A DNA stretch of 64,000 nucleotides from Chthonobacter albigriseus (GTDB lineage Bacteria; Pseudomonadota; Alphaproteobacteria; Rhizobiales; Pleomorphomonadaceae). Below, in pieces: positions 33,753 to 41,613 of this stretch; positions within the stretch are counted from its first letter, which is position 1, and every line of letters begins with the position of its first letter. The stretch is taken from contig NZ_JACDIT010000001.1 in the NCBI RefSeq assembly GCF_013839445.1, forward strand, positions 924,658-988,657. The letters run 5' to 3'. The notes beneath the pieces were generated by a model. The model searched no databases. It was not told the origin of the DNA and saw only the letters and a list, made by a program, of their open reading frames with translations. The translations under genes and the position numbers were made by a program.

Positions 33753-34412
33753 GTGCGCGTGCTCTTGATCGAAGACGACGTTGGCCTGGGCTCGGCTGTC
33801 CGCGATCAGGTGGCGGACGGCGGTCATTCCGTCGACTGGGTGACCCGGCTCGACGCGGCCCGCGACCATGTGCGCGCCGCGCCCTACGAACTCATCCTGC
33901 TCGACCTGATGCTGCCGGACGGCCGCGGCCTCGATTTCCTGAAGGCGCTCCGGGCGGGGGGCGACGTCACGCCCGTCGTCATCCTGACCGCCTTGGACCA
34001 GATCTCCGACCGCATCGGTGGCCTGAACGCGGGTGCCGACGACTATCTCGTGAAGCCTTTCGACCTCGACGAACTGACCGCCCGGCTCGCCGCCGTCTCC
34101 CGGCGCTATCACGGCAACCCGAACCCGCTCGTCACCGTCGGCACGCTCTCCGTGGATCTCGCCGCCAAGGCGGTTCGCCGGTCGGGCTCGCCGGTTCCGC
34201 TCACGGCCCGGGAGTGGGCGCTGTTCGAAGCCTTCGTCCAGCGCCCCGGCATGATCCTGTCCAAGCCGCAGCTCGAGGAACGGCTCTACGCCTTCGATCA
34301 GGAGGTCGACAGCAACACCATCGAGGTCCACGTCAGCCGGCTGCGCAAGAAGCTGGGGGCCGCGGCGATCGAAACCGTCCGCGGGCTCGGATACAAGCTG
34401 GGGGCGGCATGA
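33753..34412 (+). CDS. OmpR-family response regulator
   Basis: The 219-residue regulator has a receiver domain (acidic pair in LLIEDD, phosphoacceptor Asp51 in LILLDLMLPDG, Lys101 in YLVKPFD) and a C-terminal winged helix (about 125-219: PLTAREWALFEAF, NTIEVHVSRLRKKL). Start choice: an ATG at 33747 directly abuts the Shine-Dalgarno AAGGAG (33741-33746), which leaves no room for the ribosome. The GTG at 33753 has a six-base spacing and yields the usual MRVLLIEDD opening. It overlaps the kinase gene by four bases and is divergent from the redox operon it probably controls. Confidence 0.92.
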   Translation: MRVLLIEDDVGLGSAVRDQVADGGHSVDWVTRLDAARDHVRAAPYELILLDLMLPDGRGLDFLKALRAGGDVTPVVILTALDQISDRIGGLNAGADDYLVKPFDLDELTARLAAVSRRYHGNPNPLVTVGTLSVDLAAKAVRRSGSPVPLTAREWALFEAFVQRPGMILSKPQLEERLYAFDQEVDSNTIEVHVSRLRKKLGAAAIETVRGLGYKLGAA

Positions 34413-35737
34413 TCGCGCTCCGCAGCCTGCAGGCGCGGCTGGCGTTCGCGCTTTCCGTGGGCCTCGCCCTGGTCTGGGCGACGGCGGCCGGCACGGCCTA
34501 CACCGTGATGCGCCACGAGATGGACGAGGTGTTCGACAGCGCGATCCAGGAGACCGCCCAGCGGATCCTGCCGCTCGCCGTGATGGAGATCATCGACCGC
34601 GACCCCGACGATCTCCAGCGTGTCGCCTCCGTCCGTCCGCATGACGAACTGCTGACCTACGTTGTCCGAGACGAGACGGGCACCGTCATCCTCGCCTCGC
34701 ACGACGCCGATCCGGCGATCTTCCCAGCCGAAGCGCCGCCCGGCTTCTCCATGACACCGGCGCACCGGATCTATGCCGAGCCGGCGCTCCAGGGTTCGCT
34801 GACGATCCTGCTGGCTGAGCCCTGGAGCGTTCGGCGCGAGGCGGCGCACGAAGCCGCCGAAGCCCTGGCGATGCCGCTCGCTCTGCTGATCCCTTTCTCC
34901 TTCGGCGGTGTGTGGCTGCTGGTGCGGACCGGGATGCGTCCGATCCGCCGGCTCTGCGGCGACATCGAGGCGCGCGGGACGGGCGACCTGACGCCGCTCC
35001 CCGCCCGGTCGATGCCAAGCGAGATTGAGCCGATCGCGGCGGCGGTCAACCATCTGATGGAGCGGCTGCGGCGGACGCTGGAAGCCGAGCGAAGCTTCAC
35101 GGCCAACAGCGCACACGAATTGCGGACGCCGATCGCCGGTGCGCTCGCGCAGACCCAGCGCCTTCTCGCCGAAACTGAGGACGAGCGGGTCACCGCACGC
35201 GCCCGGCAGATCGAGACGACGTTGAAGACGCTCGCCCGGCTCGCCGAGAAGCTGATGCAGCTCGCCAAGGCCGAAGGCGGACGCCTCCTCGCCGAGACGC
35301 CCGTCGACGCGGTGCCGATCGTCCGGCTGGTCTGCGAGGACCTCGTCCGGGCAGCCGCCCCCGACCGACGTCCGACCTGGGAACCGCCTGCGGGGCCGGT
35401 CGTCACGCGGATGGATCCGGACGCCTTGTCGATCCTGGTCCGAAATCTTGTTGAGAACGCCCTGAAGCATGGTGCCGTGGGCGACCCCGTGACGATCCGG
35501 CTCGATCCGGACGGCCGGCTGACGGTGACGAACGGCGGCCCCGTGGTGCCGCCGGACCGGCTTGTGCGACTCGTGCGGCCCTTCGAACGGGGTTCGACCA
35601 CAGCCGACGGCACCGGCCTTGGCCTCGCCATCGTCGATGCCATCGCACGCGGCGCCGGAACACGCCTCGTTCTTCATTCCCCCGCGCCGGGACGAACGGT
35701 CGGCTTTGCCGCCGAAGTCCGTCTCAGGCTCGCCTAA
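34409..35737 (+). CDS. Membrane sensor histidine kinase
   Basis: The 442-residue kinase has two membrane segments (about 10-32 and 153-172) flanking a periplasmic sensor of about 120 residues, then a HAMP-like region. The dimerisation/phosphoacceptor box SAHELRTPIAGAL (His236) is followed by an HATPase domain with N-box LVRNLVENALKHG and G-box DGTGLGLAIVDAIARG. It resembles the QseC/TctE group. The ATG at 34409 overlaps the regulator stop. It should sense an envelope or redox cue and phosphorylate the adjacent regulator. Confidence 0.93.
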   Translation: MIALRSLQARLAFALSVGLALVWATAAGTAYTVMRHEMDEVFDSAIQETAQRILPLAVMEIIDRDPDDLQRVASVRPHDELLTYVVRDETGTVILASHDADPAIFPAEAPPGFSMTPAHRIYAEPALQGSLTILLAEPWSVRREAAHEAAEALAMPLALLIPFSFGGVWLLVRTGMRPIRRLCGDIEARGTGDLTPLPARSMPSEIEPIAAAVNHLMERLRRTLEAERSFTANSAHELRTPIAGALAQTQRLLAETEDERVTARARQIETTLKTLARLAEKLMQLAKAEGGRLLAETPVDAVPIVRLVCEDLVRAAAPDRRPTWEPPAGPVVTRMDPDALSILVRNLVENALKHGAVGDPVTIRLDPDGRLTVTNGGPVVPPDRLVRLVRPFERGSTTADGTGLGLAIVDAIARGAGTRLVLHSPAPGRTVGFAAEVRLRLA

Positions 35738-35781
35738 CCCGTCCGCCGCGTTTCCGGCGGGCTTCATCGGAGAAGCCGACC

Positions 35782-36279
35782 ATGCAGACCGCAACCAGAA
35801 CCGGGTACTCGCTTACCCAGATCGTGCTCCACTGGGCGATCGCCGCCCTTGTCCTCTTCCAGCTCGTCTTCGGGGAGAGCATGGCCGAGGCGGTCGAGGC
35901 CGCCGAGGAGGGCGAGGCGCTGTCCGCCGTCGACCAGACGATGGCGAGCGCCCACTACTGGGTCGGCATCGCGATCCTCGCGTTGGTCGCAGTCCGCCTC
36001 CTGGTCCGGATCCGCACCGGCGCTCCCGATGCCATCGGCGAGGGTCTTTCGACCAAGATCGCCGCCGGCCTGCACCATCTCTTCTACCTGCTCCTCGTCC
36101 TCGTTCCGGTGACCGGGCTGATGGGCTTCTATCTCGGCGACCCATGGGGCGAGATCCACGAGGTCTCCAAGCCCGTGTTCATCGTGCTGATCGCGATCCA
36201 CGCCGGCGCTGCCCTGTTCCACGCCGTCGTGCTGCGCGACGAGACATTGAAGCGCATGCTCCGCCCGGGGCGCGGATGA
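35782..36279 (+). CDS. Cytochrome b561 family protein
   Basis: The 165-residue four-helix membrane protein has histidines placed as in bacterial di-heme cytochromes b561: His17 (VLHWAI), His57 (SAHYWVGIA), His97/98 (GLHHLFYLL) and His139/146 (IAIHAGAALFH). An acidic stretch (about 30-50) separates helices one and two. It would exchange electrons between the quinone pool and a periplasmic donor or acceptor. It follows the kinase gene by 44 bp in the same direction, suggesting membership of the same electron-transfer regulon. Confidence 0.9.
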   Translation: MQTATRTGYSLTQIVLHWAIAALVLFQLVFGESMAEAVEAAEEGEALSAVDQTMASAHYWVGIAILALVAVRLLVRIRTGAPDAIGEGLSTKIAAGLHHLFYLLLVLVPVTGLMGFYLGDPWGEIHEVSKPVFIVLIAIHAGAALFHAVVLRDETLKRMLRPGRG

Positions 36280-36702
36280 CGGCAGGCTTCGACTCCCCGG
36301 CACTGGCGGCGCGGCGGTCGCCATGGCTCGCCTCCAGGCGTGTCCATGTCTCCTGCCTTGTCCACGGAGTCGCCGCGGCCCTTGGGCGGGTTACATCGGC
36401 ATCGGATCGTTGAGGCGGAAAACCCAGGAGGCCACCTTTTCACGGGTGAGCCTCCTCTGGGCGCGCCGGGCGCGCGACGCGTTCCGCTGCGGATGGCTTC
36501 GTGCACCGGAGGGCGGGCAGAGGCTCGGCATCAAGCGGGCCGACGGGGCCTCTGGCTCGTCTCCTACGCGCACTGCGATCCGGGATATGTGGACCTCGAG
36601 CAGAGGACCCTGCAGCCACTCGACAACCCGTTCAGCAGGAGGTTGTCACCCCGGTGATCGGAACAAGCCGTCACCCGTGTCCGGCATGGACAACGCGGAA
36701 CA
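36280..36702. other. Intergenic region between cytochrome b561 and the integrated element
   Basis: No gene is supported. A 7-bp inverted repeat, AGGAGGC (36426-36432) and GCCTCCT (36450-36456), lies about 150 bp after the cytochrome gene and may end that transcript, though it has no U-tract. The rest up to the left attachment site is featureless to my reading. Confidence 0.4.
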
Positions 36703-36716
36703 TGGCGGAGAAGGAG
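36703..36716. repeat. Left attachment site core
   Basis: TGGCGGAGAAGGAG is identical to the first 14 bases (read on the plus strand) of tRNA-Ser at 55223-55236. Here the left copy also forms the first part of an inverted repeat: TGGCGGA (36703-36709) with TCCGCCA (36717-36723). Flanking bases differ from the right copy, so the core is exactly 14 bp. Confidence 0.85.
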
Positions 36717-36830
36717 TCCGCCATACTGGCGTTTGTGAATGATCGCCGACGTTTGATTAGCGAGCAGAAAACCGCCCAACCGTGCGCTCGCTTAGTTGCC
36801 ACTGTGTTAGGTTGTTTGCTATAAATAGGC

Positions 36831-36858
36831 AACGCAAGTGGGGTCGAGAGTGGGGCCG
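36831..36858 (+). promoter_or_regulatory. Left putative integrase arm site
   Basis: A 28-base segment beginning AACGCAAGTGGGG and ending TGGGGCCG matches 55141-55168 at 22 of 28 positions, in the same orientation. It contains two AGTGGGG units. It lies just upstream of the integrase start, so integrase binding here could also autoregulate int. Confidence 0.55.
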
Positions 36859-36860
36859 AT

Positions 36861-38057
36861 ATGGCGCGGGCGGCAAAGAGACTGAGTGCACGGACGGTCG
36901 CGACGGCTGGTGACGGCAAGCACGCTGACGGAGACGGCTTGTACCTCGTCGTCACAGACGAACGCCGCCGTTGGCTTCTCTATTTCACTTGGAACGGTAA
37001 GCGTCGCGAGATGGGGCTCGGCTCGGCTCGTGACGTGCCACTTGCCCGCGCCCGTGAGTTGGCCGATGCGGCTCGCAAGCTGGTCCGTGAAGGTGTCGAC
37101 CCGATCAAGGCACGAGATGAGAAGCCGGCCGACATTCCTACGTTCGGTAAGGCCGCTGATGACTACATCGAAGCGATGAAGCCGCAGTTCCGGAACGCCA
37201 AGCACATCGCGCAATGGACGATGACGCTTACCGAGTACGCCAAGCCGATCCGTGACAAGCTGGTCTCGGAAGTGACGACCGAGGACGTGTTGTCGGTGCT
37301 CAAACCGATCTGGTCAACGAAACCGGAGACCGCGTCCCGCGTCCGTGGTCGCATCGAACGCGTACTGAATGCAGCCAAGGCGCAAGGGCACCGCAACGGA
37401 GAGAACCCGGCCGCATGGCGTGGGCATCTGGCGAACCTACTGCCGAAGCGACACAAGCTCACGCGTGGACATCACGCGGCCATGCCGTACCAGGACGTGC
37501 CCGCCTTCATCGCCCGTCTACGTGAGCGCGACGGCGTCGCGGCGTTGGCACTGGAATTCGTTATCATCTGCGCTTCCAGGTCTGGCGAAGTCCGTGGGGC
37601 AACATGGCGGGAATTCGACCTCGACGCCAAGGTGTGGACCGTCCCGGCCGGGCGGATGAAGGCAGGCCGCGAACATCGTGTGCCGCTCTCAGCCCGTGCT
37701 GTGACGATCCTGAAGGAGATGGCGAAGCTCGGTGATGACCCCGCCGGCTACGTCTTTCCTGGCAGCCGTCGCGGCAAGCCGTTGTCCGTCATGGCGCTGG
37801 ACATGGTGTTGCGGCGGATGGGTTCCGACGTGACCGTGCATGGCTTCCGTTCGTCATTTCGCGATTGGTGTGGCGAGGTGTCGACCTTCCCGCGCGAGAT
37901 TGCAGAGGCCGCGCTCGCTCACGTCGTCGGAGACCAGACCGAACGGGCTTACCGCCGTGGTGATGCCCTGGAAAAGCGCCGCGCGCTGATGATCGCGTGG
38001 GCTGGATACATTGAGCCGAAAGGCGCCGACAAGGTCGTGCCGATCCGGAAGGCATAA
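36861..38057 (+). CDS. int: P4-type tyrosine integrase
   Basis: The 398-residue site-specific recombinase has an N-terminal arm-binding domain of the DUF4102 type (about 5-90: DGDGLYLVVTDERRRWLLYF, GLGSARDVPLARARELA), a core-binding domain (about 95-190), and a catalytic domain with Arg in CASRSGEVRG, the His-x-x-Arg box HGFRSSFRDW, His in ALAHVVGD and the nucleophile Tyr in TERAYRRGD. All catalytic residues are present, so it looks active. It is the first gene inside the left end; such integrases favour tRNA 3' ends, in line with the tRNA-Ser target. Confidence 0.96.
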   Translation: MARAAKRLSARTVATAGDGKHADGDGLYLVVTDERRRWLLYFTWNGKRREMGLGSARDVPLARARELADAARKLVREGVDPIKARDEKPADIPTFGKAADDYIEAMKPQFRNAKHIAQWTMTLTEYAKPIRDKLVSEVTTEDVLSVLKPIWSTKPETASRVRGRIERVLNAAKAQGHRNGENPAAWRGHLANLLPKRHKLTRGHHAAMPYQDVPAFIARLRERDGVAALALEFVIICASRSGEVRGATWREFDLDAKVWTVPAGRMKAGREHRVPLSARAVTILKEMAKLGDDPAGYVFPGSRRGKPLSVMALDMVLRRMGSDVTVHGFRSSFRDWCGEVSTFPREIAEAALAHVVGDQTERAYRRGDALEKRRALMIAWAGYIEPKGADKVVPIRKA

Positions 38058-38149
38058 CCAGTTCGCAGGGGATAGGCCGGCCAGCCGACAAGCCGAGACG
38101 CACCCTCGGTTTCCCCTGCGACCCGACAGGTGCCGCGAAGGTGCTCGCG

Positions 38150-38905
38150 ATGAATGTTGCAGAGGCAGTGGCAAGGCTTGAGGCGATCGAAGACGGCACG
38201 CACAAGCCGAAGATCGATGCGATCGTTATGGCGCTTGCCAACGGAAGCGGACGGCATCCGAAACTTAGTCCCCAATGGACGAGCATAGACAGCGCAACAC
38301 GCTTTGCCAGACGCGCGCTTGAAGTCGCCACCCGATACGCAATCGACGGCGTCGACAGAATATCCGCTTACAAGACTGAACTTGATTACATCGAGACACC
38401 GGCCAGGAAAGCCTCGCGTGAACTTGCAGACCTTCTCAATAGATTGAGCCCGCACCATGCCGCCGGCGACAACCCATCTGTTTTGCAGCGTCCGCTTTCG
38501 ATCATAGCGGCTAAGGCCGATCCGGCTGCGAACCCTGTTGAGACTTGGAACGCAGCCGCCGAAAGGGCTCGGGTACTAATCGAAGCGCAACGGATCTGTG
38601 CCGAGATAGTGTCGGTTATGGAGGTGGAAGGGATCCGTGTCTCCACTGGACGGAATAACCCTGGCGAACCAGCAAAGCAGGCGTTCGTTTTACACATGGC
38701 CCAAGGATGGCTGAGTCTCACAGGGAAGATGCCGGGGAAAAGCACGGACAAGGAACTCAACCCATTCCTTCGTTACTGTGCCGTTGCTTGGGAAGATGTT
38801 GGGCAAACGTCAGATACCAGCTTCGCCTCGCAGTTGCGGTCGATGCTCGCCAACCCGCCTGAAATCCAGCTAATCGAGCCTCCCGGAATGCCAAGCTGGT
38901 ATTGA
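38150..38905 (+). CDS. Hypothetical protein, 251 aa
   Basis: The mostly helical soluble protein opens MNVAEAVARLEAIEDGTHKP and has no motif that I recognise. The ATG at 38150 has GAAGGTG about eight bases upstream; a GTG at 38141 would overlap that signal. It lies 92 bp after int, in the same direction, and ends about 140 bp before the AlpA-like gene. Its position between integrase and regulator is usual for accessory genes of integrative elements. Confidence 0.7.
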   Translation: MNVAEAVARLEAIEDGTHKPKIDAIVMALANGSGRHPKLSPQWTSIDSATRFARRALEVATRYAIDGVDRISAYKTELDYIETPARKASRELADLLNRLSPHHAAGDNPSVLQRPLSIIAAKADPAANPVETWNAAAERARVLIEAQRICAEIVSVMEVEGIRVSTGRNNPGEPAKQAFVLHMAQGWLSLTGKMPGKSTDKELNPFLRYCAVAWEDVGQTSDTSFASQLRSMLANPPEIQLIEPPGMPSWY

Positions 38906-39045
38906 TGACAGACCCACCCCCTAGCTAGTTGGGGGTCTGTAACTGGTCCAATCAAGCTAAGGCAGGCAATCTCGAACCGTCGCAAACAAGGACCCACACC
39001 GGCTTACTGTATAGGCGGTGTGATCCTAAGAGTAGGACGGTCGGA

Positions 39046-39228
39046 ATGACTAAGTCTGAAGCCTTCGCACTGCGGATCAACGATGCCGCAAGCTTCATCG
39101 GCGTGAGCCGCTGGAAAATCTACGACCTCGCGAAAGAGAATAAGCTGTCCATCCGCAAAGTGGGTGGTCGCTCGGTGATCTTGCGAGCGGACCTCGAACG
39201 GCTCGTGTCGGGGGGGCCTCTTAAATGA
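39046..39228 (+). CDS. AlpA/excisionase-like helix-turn-helix protein
   Basis: The 60-residue protein has a MerR/AlpA-type winged helix: INDAASFIGVSRWKIYDLAK is the helix-turn-helix, and KLSIRKVGGRSVILRADLER the wing. Such small proteins act as recombination directionality factors or as activators of int in P4-like elements. The ATG is 118 bp after a run of A+T-rich sequence containing CTATAGG-like boxes. The stop overlaps the next ATG (ATGATG), starting a coupled gene series up to 42319. Confidence 0.8.
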   Translation: MTKSEAFALRINDAASFIGVSRWKIYDLAKENKLSIRKVGGRSVILRADLERLVSGGPLK

Positions 39229-39434
39229 TGAACCCCCGCCCGCATGTCGCAGGCGAGGGCTCGAATTACGATCTTGGCGGATCTGGTTCGAACCTTATCG
39301 CGGCTGCCTCACAATCTCAAGATTTCCCGCTCGCAGCCCGGCACCTGATGGCGCGGTTTTCCATCACGCCCGCTCATGCCGCGCTGATCGCGGAACTTGC
39401 CGGCTTGGCAGTCATGATGGGGGTGCGCTCGTGA
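39225..39434 (+). CDS. Small hypothetical protein, 69 aa
   Basis: MMNPRPHVAGEGSNYDLGGS leads into an amphipathic helical end (ITPAHAALIAELAGLAVMMG). The start overlaps the AlpA-like stop and the end overlaps the following GTG start, so translation is coupled. I recognise no family; the compact context supports that it is real. Confidence 0.6.
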   Translation: MMNPRPHVAGEGSNYDLGGSGSNLIAAASQSQDFPLAARHLMARFSITPAHAALIAELAGLAVMMGVRS

Positions 39435-39718
39435 ACATGCACACCTCTTTCGACAGCCGCATGCGGCACAGCGCGTTCCTTGAAGCTTACCAGGGAACGC
39501 AGCCGCGCCGGACCGAAGCAAACCGGGAACACGCCCGCATCGATGCTCACCAGTCAGCCGAGCGCGCGATGCAGGGGCTCGATGAATGGATGCACGACAC
39601 GGCGATGTTCGCCCTGTCTGATGGCCGACGCCGGGGTTTTCCGGACACTATAACGGAGGAAGTCGCACAGCGGGTGCTGTCCGCGATCGGCGCCGCCATT
39701 CTGGAGGCGACGCGATGA
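39431..39718 (+). CDS. Small hypothetical protein, 95 aa
   Basis: The charged helical protein reads (M)NMHTSFDSRMRHSAFLEAYQ from a GTG at 39431, with GGGGG seven bases upstream; an ATG at 39437 is possible. It ends in TITEEVAQRVLSAIGAAILE. It overlaps the ATPase start by four bases (ATGA). No domain recognised. It sits where replication accessory proteins often occur. Confidence 0.6.
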   Translation: MNMHTSFDSRMRHSAFLEAYQGTQPRRTEANREHARIDAHQSAERAMQGLDEWMHDTAMFALSDGRRRGFPDTITEEVAQRVLSAIGAAILEATR

Positions 39719-40848
39719 ACGACGTAGCTGCCTTTTGGGCCGACGATCCGGTTGCCCCGCCAAAGGCGTCGCCTCCAACTCCTCGCTTCCGGCTCGAGCC
39801 GCTGGCATCGATCGCCGCGCCGGCCTTACCCGCGTGGCACATTCGCGACTTGCTCCCCGCAACCGGGCTTTCCGTGATCTACGGCCCGCCCGGATCGGGC
39901 AAGAGCTTCCTGGCACTGCACGCCGTTCTGTGTCTCGCCAGTGGCATGATGTTCGCCGGCAAGAGATCCCGCCCGGCCGGTGTCGTATACATCGCAGCTG
40001 AAGCTGGCGAGGGGTTCAAGCGTCGCGTCGTCGCCGCCCGTGACGAACTCGGCATCACTGATGCGCCGTTCGCATTGGTGTCGGCCGCTCCCGACCTCGG
40101 TACGGCGGACAAGGACATTGCATCCCTGATCACGGATGTCCGGACGCAGGCGAAGACGCTCGGCTGGTCGCCGGGTGTCGTGGTGATCGATACGCTCGCC
40201 CGCACCATTCCAGGGCTGGACGAGAACTCTAGCCGGGAAATGGGCATCTTCGTCGCCAACTGCGACAAGCTTGCCCGCGCCCTCGGGTGCACCGTTATCG
40301 CGGTTCATCACAGCGGCAAGAACGTCGACTCCGGCATGCGCGGTTCGTCCGCGCTGCACGGTGCGGCGGACGCGGAATGGTGCATCTCGGTCGACGCTGG
40401 CGTGCGGACTGTCCGCCTCGTCAAGTCCAAGGAAGGTGCGGACAACCTGTCCTTCAGCTTCGATCTGAAGACCGTCGAAGTGGGCAGGGATGCCGATGGC
40501 GAGCCCGTAACAACGTGCGTGGTCGAGAACGTTACGGATGTTGCGTTCGGAACCGAGGTTGCAACGAAGGCTAGAGCCCGAACTGTCCCGGCTTCTCTGA
40601 AGCTGTTCACGTCGGCGCTGACGAATGCCCTCGTTGATCATGGCGAGGATATCCGCCCGTACGCAGACGGGCCGAAGGTCAAGGCGATCCGCCGCGATTT
40701 GCTCCGCGATGAGTTCGTCAGCCGTCATCCTGCCGACAATCACACGGCTCGGAAGATGGCGTTCAGTCGTGCGGTATCGCAGGCGGCAAATCGTCATCTA
40801 GCGCACTCAGCGGACATAGAGGGGGATACCTGGATATGGCTTGCATGA
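39715..40848 (+). CDS. RepA-like AAA ATPase / hexameric helicase
   Basis: The 377-residue P-loop ATPase of the AAA_25/RepA class has Walker A GPPGSGKS at residues 57-64, Walker B GVVVIDTLART, and a conserved HHSGKN motif (VIAVHHSGKN) followed by MRGSSALHGAADAEW, as in RepA-like hexameric helicases. The C-terminal 100 residues may be a DNA-binding unit. It is probably the replicative helicase or initiator of the element. The resolvase gene overlaps its 3' end by 13 bases and contains the candidate origin, so initiator and origin are adjacent. Confidence 0.85.
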   Translation: MNDVAAFWADDPVAPPKASPPTPRFRLEPLASIAAPALPAWHIRDLLPATGLSVIYGPPGSGKSFLALHAVLCLASGMMFAGKRSRPAGVVYIAAEAGEGFKRRVVAARDELGITDAPFALVSAAPDLGTADKDIASLITDVRTQAKTLGWSPGVVVIDTLARTIPGLDENSSREMGIFVANCDKLARALGCTVIAVHHSGKNVDSGMRGSSALHGAADAEWCISVDAGVRTVRLVKSKEGADNLSFSFDLKTVEVGRDADGEPVTTCVVENVTDVAFGTEVATKARARTVPASLKLFTSALTNALVDHGEDIRPYADGPKVKAIRRDLLRDEFVSRHPADNHTARKMAFSRAVSQAANRHLAHSADIEGDTWIWLA

Positions 40849-41429
40849 ACCCGACCGTAACAAGTGTAACAGGTGTAACATCTGTGACGGCTGTTACGGG
40901 CAAGGCCGTAACACACGTAAACACACCCCCCATAGGGGGTGTTACGATTGTTACGCCTGTTACGCCCCGAACTGTTCTTGCCATCGACCCCGGCTTGTCC
41001 GGCGCCTATGCCGTCCTCGACGCTTCCGGCGCCATTGTGGAGGTTGGCGACCTCCCGTTAATCGGAACTGGCACGCAACGCCGGATCGACGCTGCCAACC
41101 TCGCTGCCATCGTCCGTCGCCTCTCTCCGGAGCGGTCCATCCTGGAAGCCGTCAACGCCATGCCCGGCCAAGGTGTCTCCTCGATGTTCCGGTTCGGGCA
41201 ATCGCTCGGAACCGTCGCAGGCGTCCTCGGTGCCTGTTCGGTGCCCGTCCAGTGGGTAACGCCGGCCAAGTGGAAGCGTGAGGCTGGCATCGGCGCCGAC
41301 AAGGAAGTCGGCCGGCAACGGGCAATCGAGACATGGCCGGCACACGCCACGACCTTTGCCCGGAAGAAAGATCACGGACGAGCTGAAGCCGCCCTGATGG
41401 CTCTGTGGGGTATCCGCAATGACAGATAG
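40836..41429 (+). CDS. RuvC-like Holliday junction resolvase
   Basis: The 197-residue protein has an RNase H-like RuvC fold: the first catalytic Asp in VLAIDPGLSGAYAVLD, a Glu in SILEAVNAMPGQGV, and the C-terminal acidic group in KKDHGRAEAALMALWG. It would process branched replication or recombination intermediates. The first 45 residues are a Val-Thr tripeptide repeat (TSVTGVTSVTAVTG) that is not part of the family and is produced by an array of 9-bp DNA repeats. Translation may start at 40836, 40845 or at GTG 40884. Confidence 0.85.
   Translation: MACMNPTVTSVTGVTSVTAVTGKAVTHVNTPPIGGVTIVTPVTPRTVLAIDPGLSGAYAVLDASGAIVEVGDLPLIGTGTQRRIDAANLAAIVRRLSPERSILEAVNAMPGQGVSSMFRFGQSLGTVAGVLGACSVPVQWVTPAKWKREAGIGADKEVGRQRAIETWPAHATTFARKKDHGRAEAALMALWGIRNDR
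40857..40964. repeat. Iteron array with central palindrome, candidate replication origin
   Basis: Seven 9-bp units with core GTAACA run in direct orientation: 40857, 40866, 40875, 40884, 40893, 40908 and 40917 (GTAACAAGT, GTAACAGGT, GTAACATCT and variants). Three inverted units follow at 40938, 40947 and 40956 (read on the minus strand CGTAACACC, CGTAACAAT, CGTAACAGG). Between the two sets is the perfect palindrome ACACCCCC-CATA-GGGGGTGT at 40923-40942. Direct and inverted initiator repeats around a palindrome are typical of iteron origins, and phage lambda likewise keeps its ori inside a replication gene. Confidence 0.65.
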
Positions 41430-41613
41430 GCCGTCTTTTCCAAAATCTGACTCACTGGCGGCAAGCGAGAGCTTGGCCGGTACGCAGCGGGCCTGGAAGG
41501 CAGAAGCCCGTCAGCGAGTCTGCAAATCGAAAACAGCACCTAAGCCGTCCGATGTGGCGTTCTGGATGGACTTCTACGCGCCTATTGCTCCCCGAAATGA
41601 GGACCACGAATGA
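41419..41613 (+). CDS. Small hypothetical protein, 64 aa
   Basis: The charged protein starts MTDRPSFPKSDSLAASESLA and ends PSDVAFWMDFYAPIAPRNED. Both ends overlap neighbours (11 and four bases), so it belongs to the coupled series from the AlpA-like gene to 42319. No family recognised. Confidence 0.6.
   Translation: MTDRPSFPKSDSLAASESLAGTQRAWKAEARQRVCKSKTAPKPSDVAFWMDFYAPIAPRNEDHE

Noticed and set aside
40841-41281. Cysteine-rich frame (CNRCNICDGCYGQ) overlapping the resolvase
   Set aside because: The Cys pattern is produced by the 9-bp DNA repeats read in another frame; the resolvase frame has the family motifs.
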